NCBI GenBank assembly: GCA_965197675.1
Contig: OZ240221.1
Span: 248,001-312,000 of the forward strand
Source: G965197675 sp965197675
Lineage (GTDB): Bacteria > Chloroflexota > Dehalococcoidia > Plut-88900
DNA: 64,000 nucleotides
Direction: 5' to 3'
The notes under the pieces are model-generated. The model made no database searches. It saw nothing but the letters and a program-made list of their open reading frames with translations, and was not told the DNA's origin. Made by a program: the position numbers and the translations under genes. Positions 41,335 to 50,293 of this stretch are shown here, in pieces. The stretch's first letter is position 1. Each line of letters begins with the position of its first letter.

Positions 41335-43275
41335 ATGGCAGGTGTACTAGGAATAGACCTGGGAACCACAAACTCTTGTACGGCAGTAATGGATGCGGGG
41401 GACCCGACTGTCCTAGAGAACAGTGAGGGCACTAGAACTACGCCATCTGTGTTTGGAGTCAACCCTAAGACAAATGAGCGCTACGTAGGTCAGGTGGCGA
41501 AGCGTCAAGCGGTAACCAATCCTGATAACACCGTCTTTTCAGTCAAGCGACTCATGGGGCGCAAATTCGAAGATCCAGAGGTTCAGAAAGACCTTAAACT
41601 CCTTCCCTACAAGATTATCAAAGCGTCCAATGGAGATGCTCACATTCAGATACTGGACAAGAGTTACTCTCCTCCGGAGCTATCTGCCATGATCCTACGA
41701 AAGTTGAAGGAGGATGCGGAAGCCAAGCTTGGCCAAAATATAACCGAGGCGGTAATCACAGTTCCAGCCTACTTCAACGACAGCCAACGCCAGGCTACCA
41801 AAGACGCCGGCAAAATAGCGGGCCTGGAGGTGCTTCGAATTATCAATGAGCCTACAGCCGCATCTCTTGCCTACGGCCTAGATAAGAAGGGCGATACCAC
41901 TATTGCTGTCTACGATCTGGGTGGCGGTACCTTCGATGTCTCCATCTTGCAGATCGGAGAAGGTGTTTTCGAGGTGAAGTCCACCAACGGAGATACTCAC
42001 CTAGGAGGAGATGATTTCGATCAGAGGATCATCGACTGGCTAGTGGCCGAGTTTAGGAAGGACCAGGGCATAGACCTGAAACAGGACAAAATGGCCTTAC
42101 AGCGATTGAAAGAGGCTGCCGAGAAGGCCAAGATAGAGTTGTCCAACGTAGTACAGACGGAGATCAATCTCCCTTTCATCACCGCGGACGCCAGCGGCCC
42201 CAAACATATGAACATCGCCCTCAGCCGTTCCAAGCTTGAGCAACTGGTGGGAGATCTGGTCGCGAAAACCGAGGGCCCATGCCGTCAGGCATTGAAAGAC
42301 GCTGGGCTCACCTCCTCCGACGTAAGTGAGGTGGTGTTGGTGGGTGGTCAGACTCGCATGCCGACGGTAATAGAAAAGGTGAAAGAGATTTTCGGGAAGG
42401 AGCCTCACAAGGGTGTAAATCCAGACGAGGTTGTCGGCGTGGGCGCGGCCATACAGGCTGGCGTTCTCAAGGGTGAGGTACATGATGTACTGCTCCTAGA
42501 CGTCACTCCACTGACCCTGGGCATCGAGACTCTTGGTGGAGTTATGACCGCCCTTATACCCAGGAACACAACTATACCCACATCTAAGTCTCAGGTGTTT
42601 TCTACGGCCTCAGACAACCAGCCCAGCGTGGACGTTCACGTGCTCCAAGGCGAGCGGCCTATGGCTCCAGAGAACAAGACTATCGGTCGTTTCTTATTGG
42701 ATGGCATCCTGCCTGCTCCCAGGGGCATGCCGCAAATAGAGGTAACTTTCGACATTGACGCCAACGGGATACTTAACGTCTCAGCCAAAGATAACGGCAC
42801 GGGTAAGGAGCAGAAGATCACCATCACTGCCAGCTCCGGCCTCTCGCAAGAGGAAGTGGAAAAGATGGTGAGGGAGGCCGAGACTCACGCCGAGGAGGAC
42901 AGGGGCAAGCGGGAAGAGATAGAGGCTCATAACAATGCCGACGCCCTGGTCTACAACGCAGAGAAGATGATGAGGGAGCATGCCGACAAGGTCCCCGAAG
43001 ACCTGAAGTCTGAGATAGAGGGGAAGATAGCGCAGGTTCGCTCGGCTCTTCAGGGTTCGGATACGCAACAGGTGAAGAGATCAACTGAGGAGCTCCAAGA
43101 GTCCCTCCAGAAAGTGGGGTCTGCGGTCTACGGTCAAACCGGTGGAGGACAACCGGGTAGCCCAACTGATGGCCAGGACCCCAGTGAGCCTGGTCAGGAC
43201 GTAACGCCTGAAGGAGAAGAGACCGTAGAGGGTGAGTTCAAGGAGGTTCAAGACAACGGAGGCCCGACCCGATAG
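41335..43275 (+). CDS. dnaK: Chaperone DnaK (Hsp70)
   Basis: DnaK binds exposed hydrophobic stretches of proteins in an ATP-driven cycle. The ATPase domain starts 'LGIDLGTTNSCTAVMDAG' and shows 'YDLGGGTFDVSIL' and 'VVLVGGQTRMPTVIEKVKE', then the linker 'DVLLLDVTPLTLGIETLGG' and the lid. The C-terminus is short, rich in Gly, Pro, Gln and Glu, typical of bacterial DnaK. ATG at 41335 with AGAGG upstream was preferred to the earlier in-frame TTG at 41326. No dnaJ follows, which is unusual for this cluster. Confidence 0.96.
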   Translation: MAGVLGIDLGTTNSCTAVMDAGDPTVLENSEGTRTTPSVFGVNPKTNERYVGQVAKRQAVTNPDNTVFSVKRLMGRKFEDPEVQKDLKLLPYKIIKASNGDAHIQILDKSYSPPELSAMILRKLKEDAEAKLGQNITEAVITVPAYFNDSQRQATKDAGKIAGLEVLRIINEPTAASLAYGLDKKGDTTIAVYDLGGGTFDVSILQIGEGVFEVKSTNGDTHLGGDDFDQRIIDWLVAEFRKDQGIDLKQDKMALQRLKEAAEKAKIELSNVVQTEINLPFITADASGPKHMNIALSRSKLEQLVGDLVAKTEGPCRQALKDAGLTSSDVSEVVLVGGQTRMPTVIEKVKEIFGKEPHKGVNPDEVVGVGAAIQAGVLKGEVHDVLLLDVTPLTLGIETLGGVMTALIPRNTTIPTSKSQVFSTASDNQPSVDVHVLQGERPMAPENKTIGRFLLDGILPAPRGMPQIEVTFDIDANGILNVSAKDNGTGKEQKITITASSGLSQEEVEKMVREAETHAEEDRGKREEIEAHNNADALVYNAEKMMREHADKVPEDLKSEIEGKIAQVRSALQGSDTQQVKRSTEELQESLQKVGSAVYGQTGGGQPGSPTDGQDPSEPGQDVTPEGEETVEGEFKEVQDNGGPTR

Positions 43276-44243
43276 CCTGTCTAAATCCTCAATGGTCTAG
43301 CTACACAGCCGCCTCGAGAAAAACTTATCGCTCACTGATAGTCTCCGTCGAGTCCGGCAGCCCCACCAATAAGAACGGGATTATGTCGGAGATTCGATAG
43401 TGGCCTTAGATAGTCGGTGGAGGATTGGATGAGTTGCCATCTTACTCAGTGGAGACCTGATAGGTAAGGAAACACCAGTCGAGGTGATGCGCTGGAAAAA
43501 CCCAGGACGTAAATGTGTCGGTAGCTCTGCGCGCCGCAGTAACGCACGGGCCGGGATAACCACCATCTAGCGCCTCGAGGGTCGGTTATCACCAATGCAC
43601 GCGTAGTGGGGCTAAGTCTACGGTAGGCAGTACTACCTTCGAGTTGTGGCTGGGCCTGTGAGTCTAGCATGCCTCACTCCTCAGATTATTAAGGTGCGTG
43701 ATAGGTGGATGTAGCATCCACTCGCAGGTAACAGAGGCTAGGCTTGTATCGTTTTTCTGGTTCTCGGGCGGCCGTCCGGGAAAACTTCCGCTACTGGAGA
43801 GCCAGCTTGCTCAGGGGGCGCGGCCCAGGTTGGTGTGCAGGACGACTCCGGTGGCGTTGATGGCTCGCCGGGGCCGGGATGTCCATTGCTGGGATGCTTT
43901 TGCACACACACTTTCTACGATCTGGGAGAGGTTTAGAACGAGGTCACCGCTTGCCTAGGAATTGCGAACCCCGTCCAGATGACGCCGGATATGGGAGTAG
44001 ATTGCAACCAGTTGCTGCACCGCTTCTTGCTGCAAGACGGCGCCAATACTGGGGAGGCTACGGAATCCACTGGTCAAATAAGCCTTTCAAGGAGAGAATA
44101 CAGAAATTGTAGCACAGCAGTTGCTTGCCGCTACTGGTCCAGGACGGTGGCCTCGTGCATGAGGAAGGGCACTGGCAGACGGCAGCGCGGAAGGGGGAGG
44201 GAGCCGTAGGGTATAGCAAGAACCCGCCTGATCGGCGATAAAG
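43276..44243. other. Gene-free interval behind dnaK holding a selA relic
   Basis: About 970 bases with no intact gene. The 43791-44077 part is a decayed selA fragment. The rest has no module of the dispersed repeats and only short chance frames. A stretch at about 43346-43372 ends in GGCAGCCCCACCA, which resembles a tRNA or tmRNA acceptor end, but no matching T-arm or body was found. Confidence 0.6.
43791..44077 (-). pseudogene. selA: selA remnant (L-seryl-tRNA(Sec) selenium transferase, N-terminal part)
   Basis: Minus-strand translation gives 'SGFRSLPSIGAVLQQEAVQQ', an in-frame TAG, then 'LNLSQIVESVCAKASQQW' and the unmistakable SelA block 'RRAINATGVVLHTNLGRAP'. Right after this a single missing C in the CCCC run shifts the frame (the expected continuation 'LSKLALQ' is in the next frame), and homology stops within a few codons. 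So only the first 100 or so codons remain, with at least one stop and one frameshift. SelA makes selenocysteinyl-tRNA; loss suggests this lineage dropped or relocated the selenocysteine pathway. No selB or selD is in the window. Confidence 0.8.
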
Positions 44244-46649
44244 TCATGTCCCGACTGCTGAATGATTCCTTGCCACCCATGCGCTTACTCGTGAGACACA
44301 ATTGTCGAGATCGTCTCGTATCTCGTAGACCCAAAACCGCATGATGTCCCAACCCAACTCCATTAGACGTTGGTTACGTATCTGGTCCCTGCGACAAAGC
44401 TCGCCATTCCAATCGCGGTGGTAGAGCTCGCCATCGACTTCTATATCCAGGCGGACCGACCCGCAGAATAATGCAAAATCCAGATCGTATTGATCGACGG
44501 AGTATTGGGGAATCGGTCTGTGCCCGGCTGAGAACAGAGCTTTGTAGAATATTCTTTCCCAATCTGAAACGCGTTCCGGCCGCGACACAGTTGGGTACTC
44601 CACCCCTAACTCTTTATCCTCCGCGCTTGAGGTTTCTCGACCTACCGTGGCAATATCATCAATGTACCGAGCGAATCCTTCAAGGTAATCTACTTCAGAG
44701 GAGGCTGTGGCGGACTTGTCTCCAATCACAACTAGCATCGAACGGGCGCGAGTAATCGCAACATTGAATAAGTTTCCGTTACGCCTTAGGAAATTCAATG
44801 CGTTCTCTGAAATGCCATCTGATACAACCGGCGAAAAAATGATCAGGTCTCGTTCATCTCCTTGGAACCTATGGACCGTATCAACCAGGAAATCAGCAGA
44901 TGTTAGCCTTTGCGTAAGTACTCCGTCCTGAAAGACGATGTCCCTAATGCGATTGGCCTGTGCACGGAACGGACTGACGACGCCAATCGTACCTTTATAG
45001 CTACGCTCCGATACAAGTCTACGCAATTCGAGGACCACGGCTTGGGCCTCATCCTCATTCAGGGCTCCCCCTGCAGGGGAGCGCGATACGTGTCCACGCA
45101 AGTCTATCCAGCGAATAGCGGGGCCGTCTCTCGAAGCCATCTTCAAGCTATCGTAGTCAGTTGCTACCCGAAGTCGACCTTCATAGAACTGGTCATTTGA
45201 GAACGTGATGATGTCGGCGTGAGAACGATGATGGTCTCGCAGCGCCACGATGTCTTCACTCCGACAGAGACTGCTCGCTAAATCGAACAAGCTATGAGCC
45301 GAATACGCCCATGAAGCATAATCCATTGTAGGATCGTGGGCAGCTAGAAGCTGCTGGTCTCTAGCTGGGCTAATCGAACTGATATGACGGAGTTGCTGAG
45401 GGTCACCGATGATCACCGCGTGTTTCGCCCGGTAAAGTAGGGGTAAAGCGGAGGCGATGTCGCACTGGCTGGCCTCGTCGATAACCACCAAATCGAAGAT
45501 GCCGGGTTCGAGGGGTAGACGATTACGCGCCGACAACGAAGTCACGGCCCAACAGGGAAGTAGGTCAGCCACACTTCGGGAGAGTTGATAGTAGCGGCGG
45601 TAGAGGCGAGATACATCCTTACTGGCCTGGCGGTCTTCTTCGTTAGCTTTGACAATCAATTGTAAGAGTGCGGAGTAATCGCCCAGCAATTTTCTCTCTT
45701 CTTGCGACAGTCTGTTAGGCTGGATATGTAGCCAGTAATGCCAGAGTTGCATTGAATTGTCCGCGATTGCGTCGTTCAATTCGAGTACAACCTTCGCGAC
45801 TACCTCTGCCGGTTCACATTCTTGTAACATGGCGAGAGATTTGAAGTATTCATCTATCCTGTGCACCGAATTGCAACGTTCTATAGCGCTGTTTCTGAAT
45901 TCGATCCATTGAAGGATTGTGTCATCGTTCGGCGGCTGGATGGGGCTGCCAATTCCCAGAATATTTTTCACATTCTGAAATTTCTGGACTGCCTCCGCAA
46001 GTCGTGCGTATCTGGCATTTTTTCTAAAGCGCCAGGATAGCTTCTGGAGAATTGATTGGCGGCGCCGATTAGCTCCATCCACCGCTTTAGAAAACGCAAA
46101 AAGGGCCTCGTCAATCTTCTCAATTGGCAGATTGCGGATCCGCTGGAAATTTTCCTCGCCGAAGAGGCCTCGCAAATCTTCTATCTGCTGCTCGATATGG
46201 TCGACCCGGTTTCGAGCAGCTACCAGCTGGTCAAGCAGCAATTGATGTGATTTCATCTTCTCTAGCAGCTGGCCATGAATATCTAAATGGTGCTGGTAAT
46301 TCGCCTCGTCATCAGGAGTGGCTTTTGCTCCCAGCAACGACGATAGGTACTCAACGAGCTCTCCCCGATGTTCGTTGGTGCCAAGTCGAAGCAATATCGG
46401 ACGCGAGCCGAAAGCGTTGACACGTTCCTCAACGACATCCACAGCTTTGTTATTCTTGCTCGCGAATAAGACTTTCTTTCCTCGCCAAGCGGCGTTCATC
46501 AGCAACGCTGTCACCACCTGTGATTTGCCGGTGCCAGGTGGACCGGTAATGACCGTGAGAGGATTTGAAAACGATCTCTCGATTGCGGTGCGCTGCTCCA
46601 AATTCAAGGGAACAACCTGAAGCAACGGCGGTTGTTCACTCTCATTCAC
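44244..46649 (-). CDS. SF1 DNA/RNA helicase with C-terminal Vsr-like (DUF559) nuclease domain
   Basis: Counting from GTG 46649, this protein of about 801 residues has an AAA_11/AAA_12 (Upf1-like SF1) helicase with Walker A 'GPPGTGKSQV' at 36-45, a long coiled insert, motif II 'IDEASQCDIASALP', motif III 'IGDPQQLRHI', 'VDTVHRFQGDERDLI' and motif VI 'NVAITRARSML'. The C-terminal 100 residues form a Vsr/DUF559 nuclease ('DLDFALF', 'RLDIEVDGELYHRD', 'RDQIRNQRLMELGWDIMR'). GTG overlaps the partner's TGA in GTGA. An in-frame upstream TTG at 46682 also exists. Such fusions occur in defence islands; a role in phage or plasmid exclusion is inference. Confidence 0.85.
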   Translation of the reverse strand: MNESEQPPLLQVVPLNLEQRTAIERSFSNPLTVITGPPGTGKSQVVTALLMNAAWRGKKVLFASKNNKAVDVVEERVNAFGSRPILLRLGTNEHRGELVEYLSSLLGAKATPDDEANYQHHLDIHGQLLEKMKSHQLLLDQLVAARNRVDHIEQQIEDLRGLFGEENFQRIRNLPIEKIDEALFAFSKAVDGANRRRQSILQKLSWRFRKNARYARLAEAVQKFQNVKNILGIGSPIQPPNDDTILQWIEFRNSAIERCNSVHRIDEYFKSLAMLQECEPAEVVAKVVLELNDAIADNSMQLWHYWLHIQPNRLSQEERKLLGDYSALLQLIVKANEEDRQASKDVSRLYRRYYQLSRSVADLLPCWAVTSLSARNRLPLEPGIFDLVVIDEASQCDIASALPLLYRAKHAVIIGDPQQLRHISSISPARDQQLLAAHDPTMDYASWAYSAHSLFDLASSLCRSEDIVALRDHHRSHADIITFSNDQFYEGRLRVATDYDSLKMASRDGPAIRWIDLRGHVSRSPAGGALNEDEAQAVVLELRRLVSERSYKGTIGVVSPFRAQANRIRDIVFQDGVLTQRLTSADFLVDTVHRFQGDERDLIIFSPVVSDGISENALNFLRRNGNLFNVAITRARSMLVVIGDKSATASSEVDYLEGFARYIDDIATVGRETSSAEDKELGVEYPTVSRPERVSDWERIFYKALFSAGHRPIPQYSVDQYDLDFALFCGSVRLDIEVDGELYHRDWNGELCRRDQIRNQRLMELGWDIMRFWVYEIRDDLDNCVSRVSAWVARNHSAVGT

Positions 46650-47623
46650 ATGTTCTTCCTTGCTACGCGTCCTAATAACCAAGCGCCAAGGGCTGTGTCC
46701 GAATATGCGTCCTCTGCCAGTTCCCCAAGTCTTCCAAGTTCCGTCTCAAGGCCATGGGTATACGGTGAACGTTCCGCCAAACAGAGGATTGCTCGGTTAT
46801 AAATGCCTGCTTCTGTGATCTCTGAGACCTTGGGGCCAGAGGACAGTTCATAAACTTCTGGGTCCTCCCGCCAATCCCAATCGACACGAATTGCACGCAA
46901 CCGGAGGAAAAGCTCGTCTAGATCGGGCAGTTGGCCCGGCGCATTGGAAAGGCCAAGTTCGTCCGCCAACTGGATAGCTTCGTGCATCATACTCCCACTA
47001 TCCACGTTGGGGAAATTTCGCAAGTGGGCAAAATTAAAGACGGGCATTTCCTCAAAGCCTGATTCCAAAGGACCACGAAGGGGGTTCCTGCAGCTTGGGA
47101 AAAGCATCACCGGATCCACCTTGTAGTCTTCACAACCGTTGCGCGAGCGTAGCAAGTGAATGCGGATCGGGTAACCGAGAAAAATGGTCAGACGGCTTCT
47201 ATCTCGACCAATCTTTCCACGTAAAGTTTGCATTCCATCCACCTGCAACAAATCTGCATCAGAGTCCTCCCAAAAGGGCAACTGGTCGAGTTCGACATAA
47301 TTCAGATCCCCGTATTTGCTGGTGGCGAAAACACTAACGCCTGTATCGGCATCGTGAGTTAGACAATCCAGGTAGTAGCGTGACAGACGCGCCAAAGGGC
47401 CGTCGGACTCTCGTTGCTGTTTAGGTTGCGGCCGAGCGGTTTGATTCGGCAGAGATGTCAAGCGCCAACGATAGGATTCGTCTTGGATAGCTTTACGCCG
47501 CAAGGGACCGTATAAAATGGCATTCACAGCCTTGCGGTCAATGCCGAGTTCGTCGGCAATCTGCTTAGCTCTGAGACCAGGCTTTTTACCCAGTAAGTCG
47601 ATTACTTTCTCAGTGTCGCTCAC
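46646..47623 (-). CDS. Winged-helix protein partner of the helicase-nuclease
   Basis: This 325-residue protein opens with a winged helix ('LLGKKPGLRAKQIADELGID', 'RKAVNAILYGPLRRKA') followed by a Pro/Gln-rich linker and an unrecognised domain with 'LARLSRYYLDCLTHD', 'VSVFATSKYGDLNYVEL' and 'IFLGYPIRIHLLRS'. The pair seems equivalent to a single longer helicase in other bacteria, where I recall a similar N-terminal region, so this could be a split gene. GTG at 47623 has no good ribosome site but lies about 50 bases behind a promoter. The stop overlaps the helicase start by four bases. Confidence 0.65.
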   Translation of the reverse strand: MSDTEKVIDLLGKKPGLRAKQIADELGIDRKAVNAILYGPLRRKAIQDESYRWRLTSLPNQTARPQPKQQRESDGPLARLSRYYLDCLTHDADTGVSVFATSKYGDLNYVELDQLPFWEDSDADLLQVDGMQTLRGKIGRDRSRLTIFLGYPIRIHLLRSRNGCEDYKVDPVMLFPSCRNPLRGPLESGFEEMPVFNFAHLRNFPNVDSGSMMHEAIQLADELGLSNAPGQLPDLDELFLRLRAIRVDWDWREDPEVYELSSGPKVSEITEAGIYNRAILCLAERSPYTHGLETELGRLGELAEDAYSDTALGAWLLGRVARKNM

Positions 47624-47680
47624 TAATATACTACCGTATGATTTGACCGCTACGGGCGCATTTTCTCTGAAGTGGATTTA

Positions 47681-47710
47681 AGTATAGGCAGCCGCTTCTT
47701 AACCGGTCAA
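47681..47710 (-). promoter_or_regulatory. Promoter of the winged-helix/helicase operon
   Basis: Minus strand TTGACC (complement of 47705-47710), 18 bases, TATACT (complement of 47681-47686). The leader before GTG 47623 would be about 50 bases, so the two genes can be transcribed independently of their neighbours. Confidence 0.6.
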
Positions 47711-48274
47711 GGAATAATCGTCCGTTCTGATCTCGTTCGGATAGAAACCGTACTCCTGGGAAGACAGTGCAGGGACGGATACTGTCGGATATTTACGTAT
47801 AATAATGCGGGCTGTCGATAAAAGCCGTGATCGCTCGTAAGATCAAGGTGAGGGTAGGGTGTAAATGAGCCTGTTTCATAAATCCCCCAAGCGTTGGTTT
47901 TCGTCCTTTGACAGTAACTGTCTCAAAAATCAAGGGGGCTGGAGTGATGGTGAAGGCCTCCCTCCGTCGTTCCCGTGAAAACTGGACCTATCCCACGATG
48001 ATGGGATATATAATACACCTCTCGCTCATCTGGTTCCCTTCGGTAAACTCAGGATAAACTCTAAGCTCACCATGAGCGGCGGGCACCCTTGCGGGCTTCT
48101 GGGATAGGGTCACCTGGATTCCCGTGTCAAGCACGGGAATGACGGCATAGGCAGTGAGGGCGCCCTTCGGCTGGCTCAGGATGACGCTTCGACAAGCTCA
48201 GGGTGAGCGGAGACGCCTCAAGCCCCGAGGGAGAAGGAGCCGGGGAATTTTGGCCTCTCACTTCTTTTTTCAGC
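47711..48274. repeat. Repeat block 6 (modules D, B and C) and spacer
   Basis: From about 47711 to 47925 no module or gene is seen except TATAAT at 47799-47804. Module D lies at about 48031-48115 (CTCAGGATAAACTC, GCTCACCATGAGCGGCGGGC), module B at about 48115-48155 with a perfect palindrome (ATTCCCGTG-TCAAG-CACGGGAAT), and module C at about 48167-48255 (GCTTCGACAAGCTCAGGGTG, AGCGGAGACGCCTCA, CGGGGAATTTTGG). The block ends at the stop of the aminotransferase gene. Confidence 0.75.
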
Positions 48275-49606
48275 CTAAAGCAGCCCGCTTTTCCTGACCT
48301 CACGGAGGGATCTCTTCATGGCATCTATGATCTGGTCGATGTCCTCTGGGGTGTGCGCGTAAGAGATCATGGCCAGGTGGATGCCGGGCACAACTACTCC
48401 GTTGTTGAGAAGGTGTAGATAGAAGGTCTCCTCGGCTTCTCTTAACGAATCGTCGACGTCACGGATGCTGTTGATGGGAGTCCTCTGGAAACGGAGATAG
48501 AACACCGACAGGGCATTCATCATCTGAACGGGGAACTCCTCAGTCATACAAAACTGGTTAATTTCGTCGGCAAGCCTGGTCCCCTGTTCCGCTAGGTAGG
48601 AGTATACCTCGGGGTGGTCTTTTAGATAGCTAACCATTGTGTGACCGGTCGTCATGGTCATTGGGTTACCACTAAAGGTTCCGCCACCGAAGATCCTGGG
48701 CTTTTCAGAGCTTCCCATCCCTTCTCCAAACACATCCATTACATCCGAAGGCCCCGCAATGGCACCGAGAGGCAGTCCTCCACCTGGTATCTTTCCATAG
48801 GTAGCGATATCGGGGACTACGTCAAAGTAATCCTGGGCTCCACCGTAGGCTAGCCTGAAGCCTGTGATTACCTCATCCATGAGGAAGAGTACGCCGCACT
48901 CGCGGCACACCTCTCGCAAATGCCTGAGAAAGTCTCCACAGTCCAGGCGGGGGTTGGAGCTCTGTACTGGCTCTAATAGCACCACCGCCAGGTCATCCTT
49001 CTGCCCGCGGATGAGATCAAAGGCTGCCTCGTTTCTGTACGGAAGAATGACGATCTGATCCAGGGTCTCTTTGGGAAGGCCGGAGCCCCGAGCGAGGGGA
49101 GTTGGATGGTTTACCGGGCTATCGGGATCGAACTCAACGAGGACATAGTCTTGATCACCATGGAAAGACCCTTCGAACACGGCCACCTTCGTCTTACCCG
49201 TATACGCTCTGGCAGCACGAATAGCAGTCATTGTTGCCTCTGTTCCCGTATTGCAGAACACCACCTTGTCCGCACAGGGGATGGCGTCCACCATCAGGCG
49301 CCCCAAGCGCTCTTGGTAGGGGTTGAAAAGGCCGTACTGGAGACCTCGTTCAGCAGTCTTTTTGACTGCGTTAACTATGATATCAGGCGCGTGTCCCAAT
49401 ATGTTAGGGCCGTAGCCCATAGTAAGATCGATGTATTCATTGCCGTCCACGTCTATCACCCGCGAGCCCTTGGCCTCACGAATATACAGGGGATAGGGCA
49501 TCTCGACGGTGTTGACCACCTCTTGAGCGACTACCTCGTGACTGCTTTTGAACGCGGCCAAGGATTTGGGATGACTTCGGTCTAGGATCGAGCGGATATC
49601 CTCCAT
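48275..49606 (-). CDS. Class III aminotransferase (glutamate-1-semialdehyde aminomutase-like)
   Basis: This PLP enzyme of 443 residues has the class III layout: 'FCNTGTEATMTAIRAARAYT' binds the phosphate, 'FLMDEVITGFRLAYGG' holds the Asp that contacts the PLP nitrogen, and the Schiff-base Lys is in 'YGKIPGGGLPLGAIAG'. It resembles HemL but lacks HemL-specific length and context, so it may be an aminotransferase of unknown substrate. A strong AGGAGGAGG site precedes ATG 49606. It begins three bases after jag, placing it at the end of the rpmH-yidC operon, an unusual neighbour. Confidence 0.83.
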   Translation of the reverse strand: MEDIRSILDRSHPKSLAAFKSSHEVVAQEVVNTVEMPYPLYIREAKGSRVIDVDGNEYIDLTMGYGPNILGHAPDIIVNAVKKTAERGLQYGLFNPYQERLGRLMVDAIPCADKVVFCNTGTEATMTAIRAARAYTGKTKVAVFEGSFHGDQDYVLVEFDPDSPVNHPTPLARGSGLPKETLDQIVILPYRNEAAFDLIRGQKDDLAVVLLEPVQSSNPRLDCGDFLRHLREVCRECGVLFLMDEVITGFRLAYGGAQDYFDVVPDIATYGKIPGGGLPLGAIAGPSDVMDVFGEGMGSSEKPRIFGGGTFSGNPMTMTTGHTMVSYLKDHPEVYSYLAEQGTRLADEINQFCMTEEFPVQMMNALSVFYLRFQRTPINSIRDVDDSLREAEETFYLHLLNNGVVVPGIHLAMISYAHTPEDIDQIIDAMKRSLREVRKSGLL

Positions 49607-49609
49607 ACT

Positions 49610-50293
49610 TTACCTCCTCCTGTGAGACTCTCTAGATGAGTTCTGTCCGCGCTGAGGTCTGATGCTGACTTTTCTTCCTTCTCCTTCTCCGATGCTTTCA
49701 GTAAACACGCGCTGATCCCTGGATAGGACCAGGTGAATTATGCGCCGTTCGCTGGCTGGCATCGGTTCCAGGGTAAAAGGGCGTCCCGATCTCTTTACCC
49801 TTTCAGCTAGCCGTTGCGCAAGGTTTTTGAGGGATTGATGACGGCGACGCCTGTAGCCCTCTACGTCCACGTTGACAGGCTCCCATCTCTCCAGCCGCCG
49901 ACTAACCAGATAGTTCAGTAGAAACTGAAGAGAGGAGAGAGCAGATCCCCCTCTTCCTATGAGAAGACCGGAGTCCTCGCCTGTGATGTCCAATACGTAT
50001 GAGGGTTCGACTCCTGCTTCCTCGATTTCGGGGTGCCTCAACTGGACAGCGGCATCAACGTTCACGTGGGTGAACAGCTCCTGAAGGATATCTCTAGCTA
50101 CACCAGCAGCTTCAGGGATGGCTTCTAGAGGAGTTACTCTTACTCTTGCTGGTTCGCTACCAATTCCCAGGATGCCCGATCTACCTTCGGTGACGACGAC
50201 GACGGCGACTTCGTCTCGCTCTGCGCCTAGCTGTTTCAGCCCCAGCTCTATCGCCTCCTCCACTGTCTTGCCCGTCACTTCCAGGCTCTCCAT
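49610..50293 (-). CDS. jag: Jag/KhpB RNA-binding protein
   Basis: Jag (KhpB, SpoIIIJ-associated) binds RNA and affects cell elongation in Gram-positive bacteria. The Jag_N domain ('VTGKTVEEAIELGLKQLGAE' to 'GILGIGSEPARVRV') starts right at ATG 50293. The KH domain has 'GEDSGLLIGRGGSALSSLQF' and the R3H domain 'EPMPASERRIIHLVL' to 'ESIGEGEGRKVSIRP'. All domains are complete in 227 residues. Its first 113 bases overlap the 3' end of yidC in another frame, a longer overlap than usual. Confidence 0.92.
   Translation of the reverse strand: MESLEVTGKTVEEAIELGLKQLGAERDEVAVVVVTEGRSGILGIGSEPARVRVTPLEAIPEAAGVARDILQELFTHVNVDAAVQLRHPEIEEAGVEPSYVLDITGEDSGLLIGRGGSALSSLQFLLNYLVSRRLERWEPVNVDVEGYRRRRHQSLKNLAQRLAERVKRSGRPFTLEPMPASERRIIHLVLSRDQRVFTESIGEGEGRKVSIRPQRGQNSSRESHRRR

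Noticed and set aside
43330..43372. Sequence ending GGCAGCCCCACCA looked like the 3' end of tmRNA or a tRNA; its complement also resembled a tmRNA 5' end.
   Set aside because: The T-loop would need TTCGA flanked by a 5-base-pair stem; here the arms do not pair, and a tmRNA body would have to lie inside dnaK.
48275..49606. Naming the aminotransferase hemL.
   Set aside because: The PLP motif is similar, but length, context (end of the yidC operon) and several HemL blocks do not fit; tetrapyrrole genes are absent.
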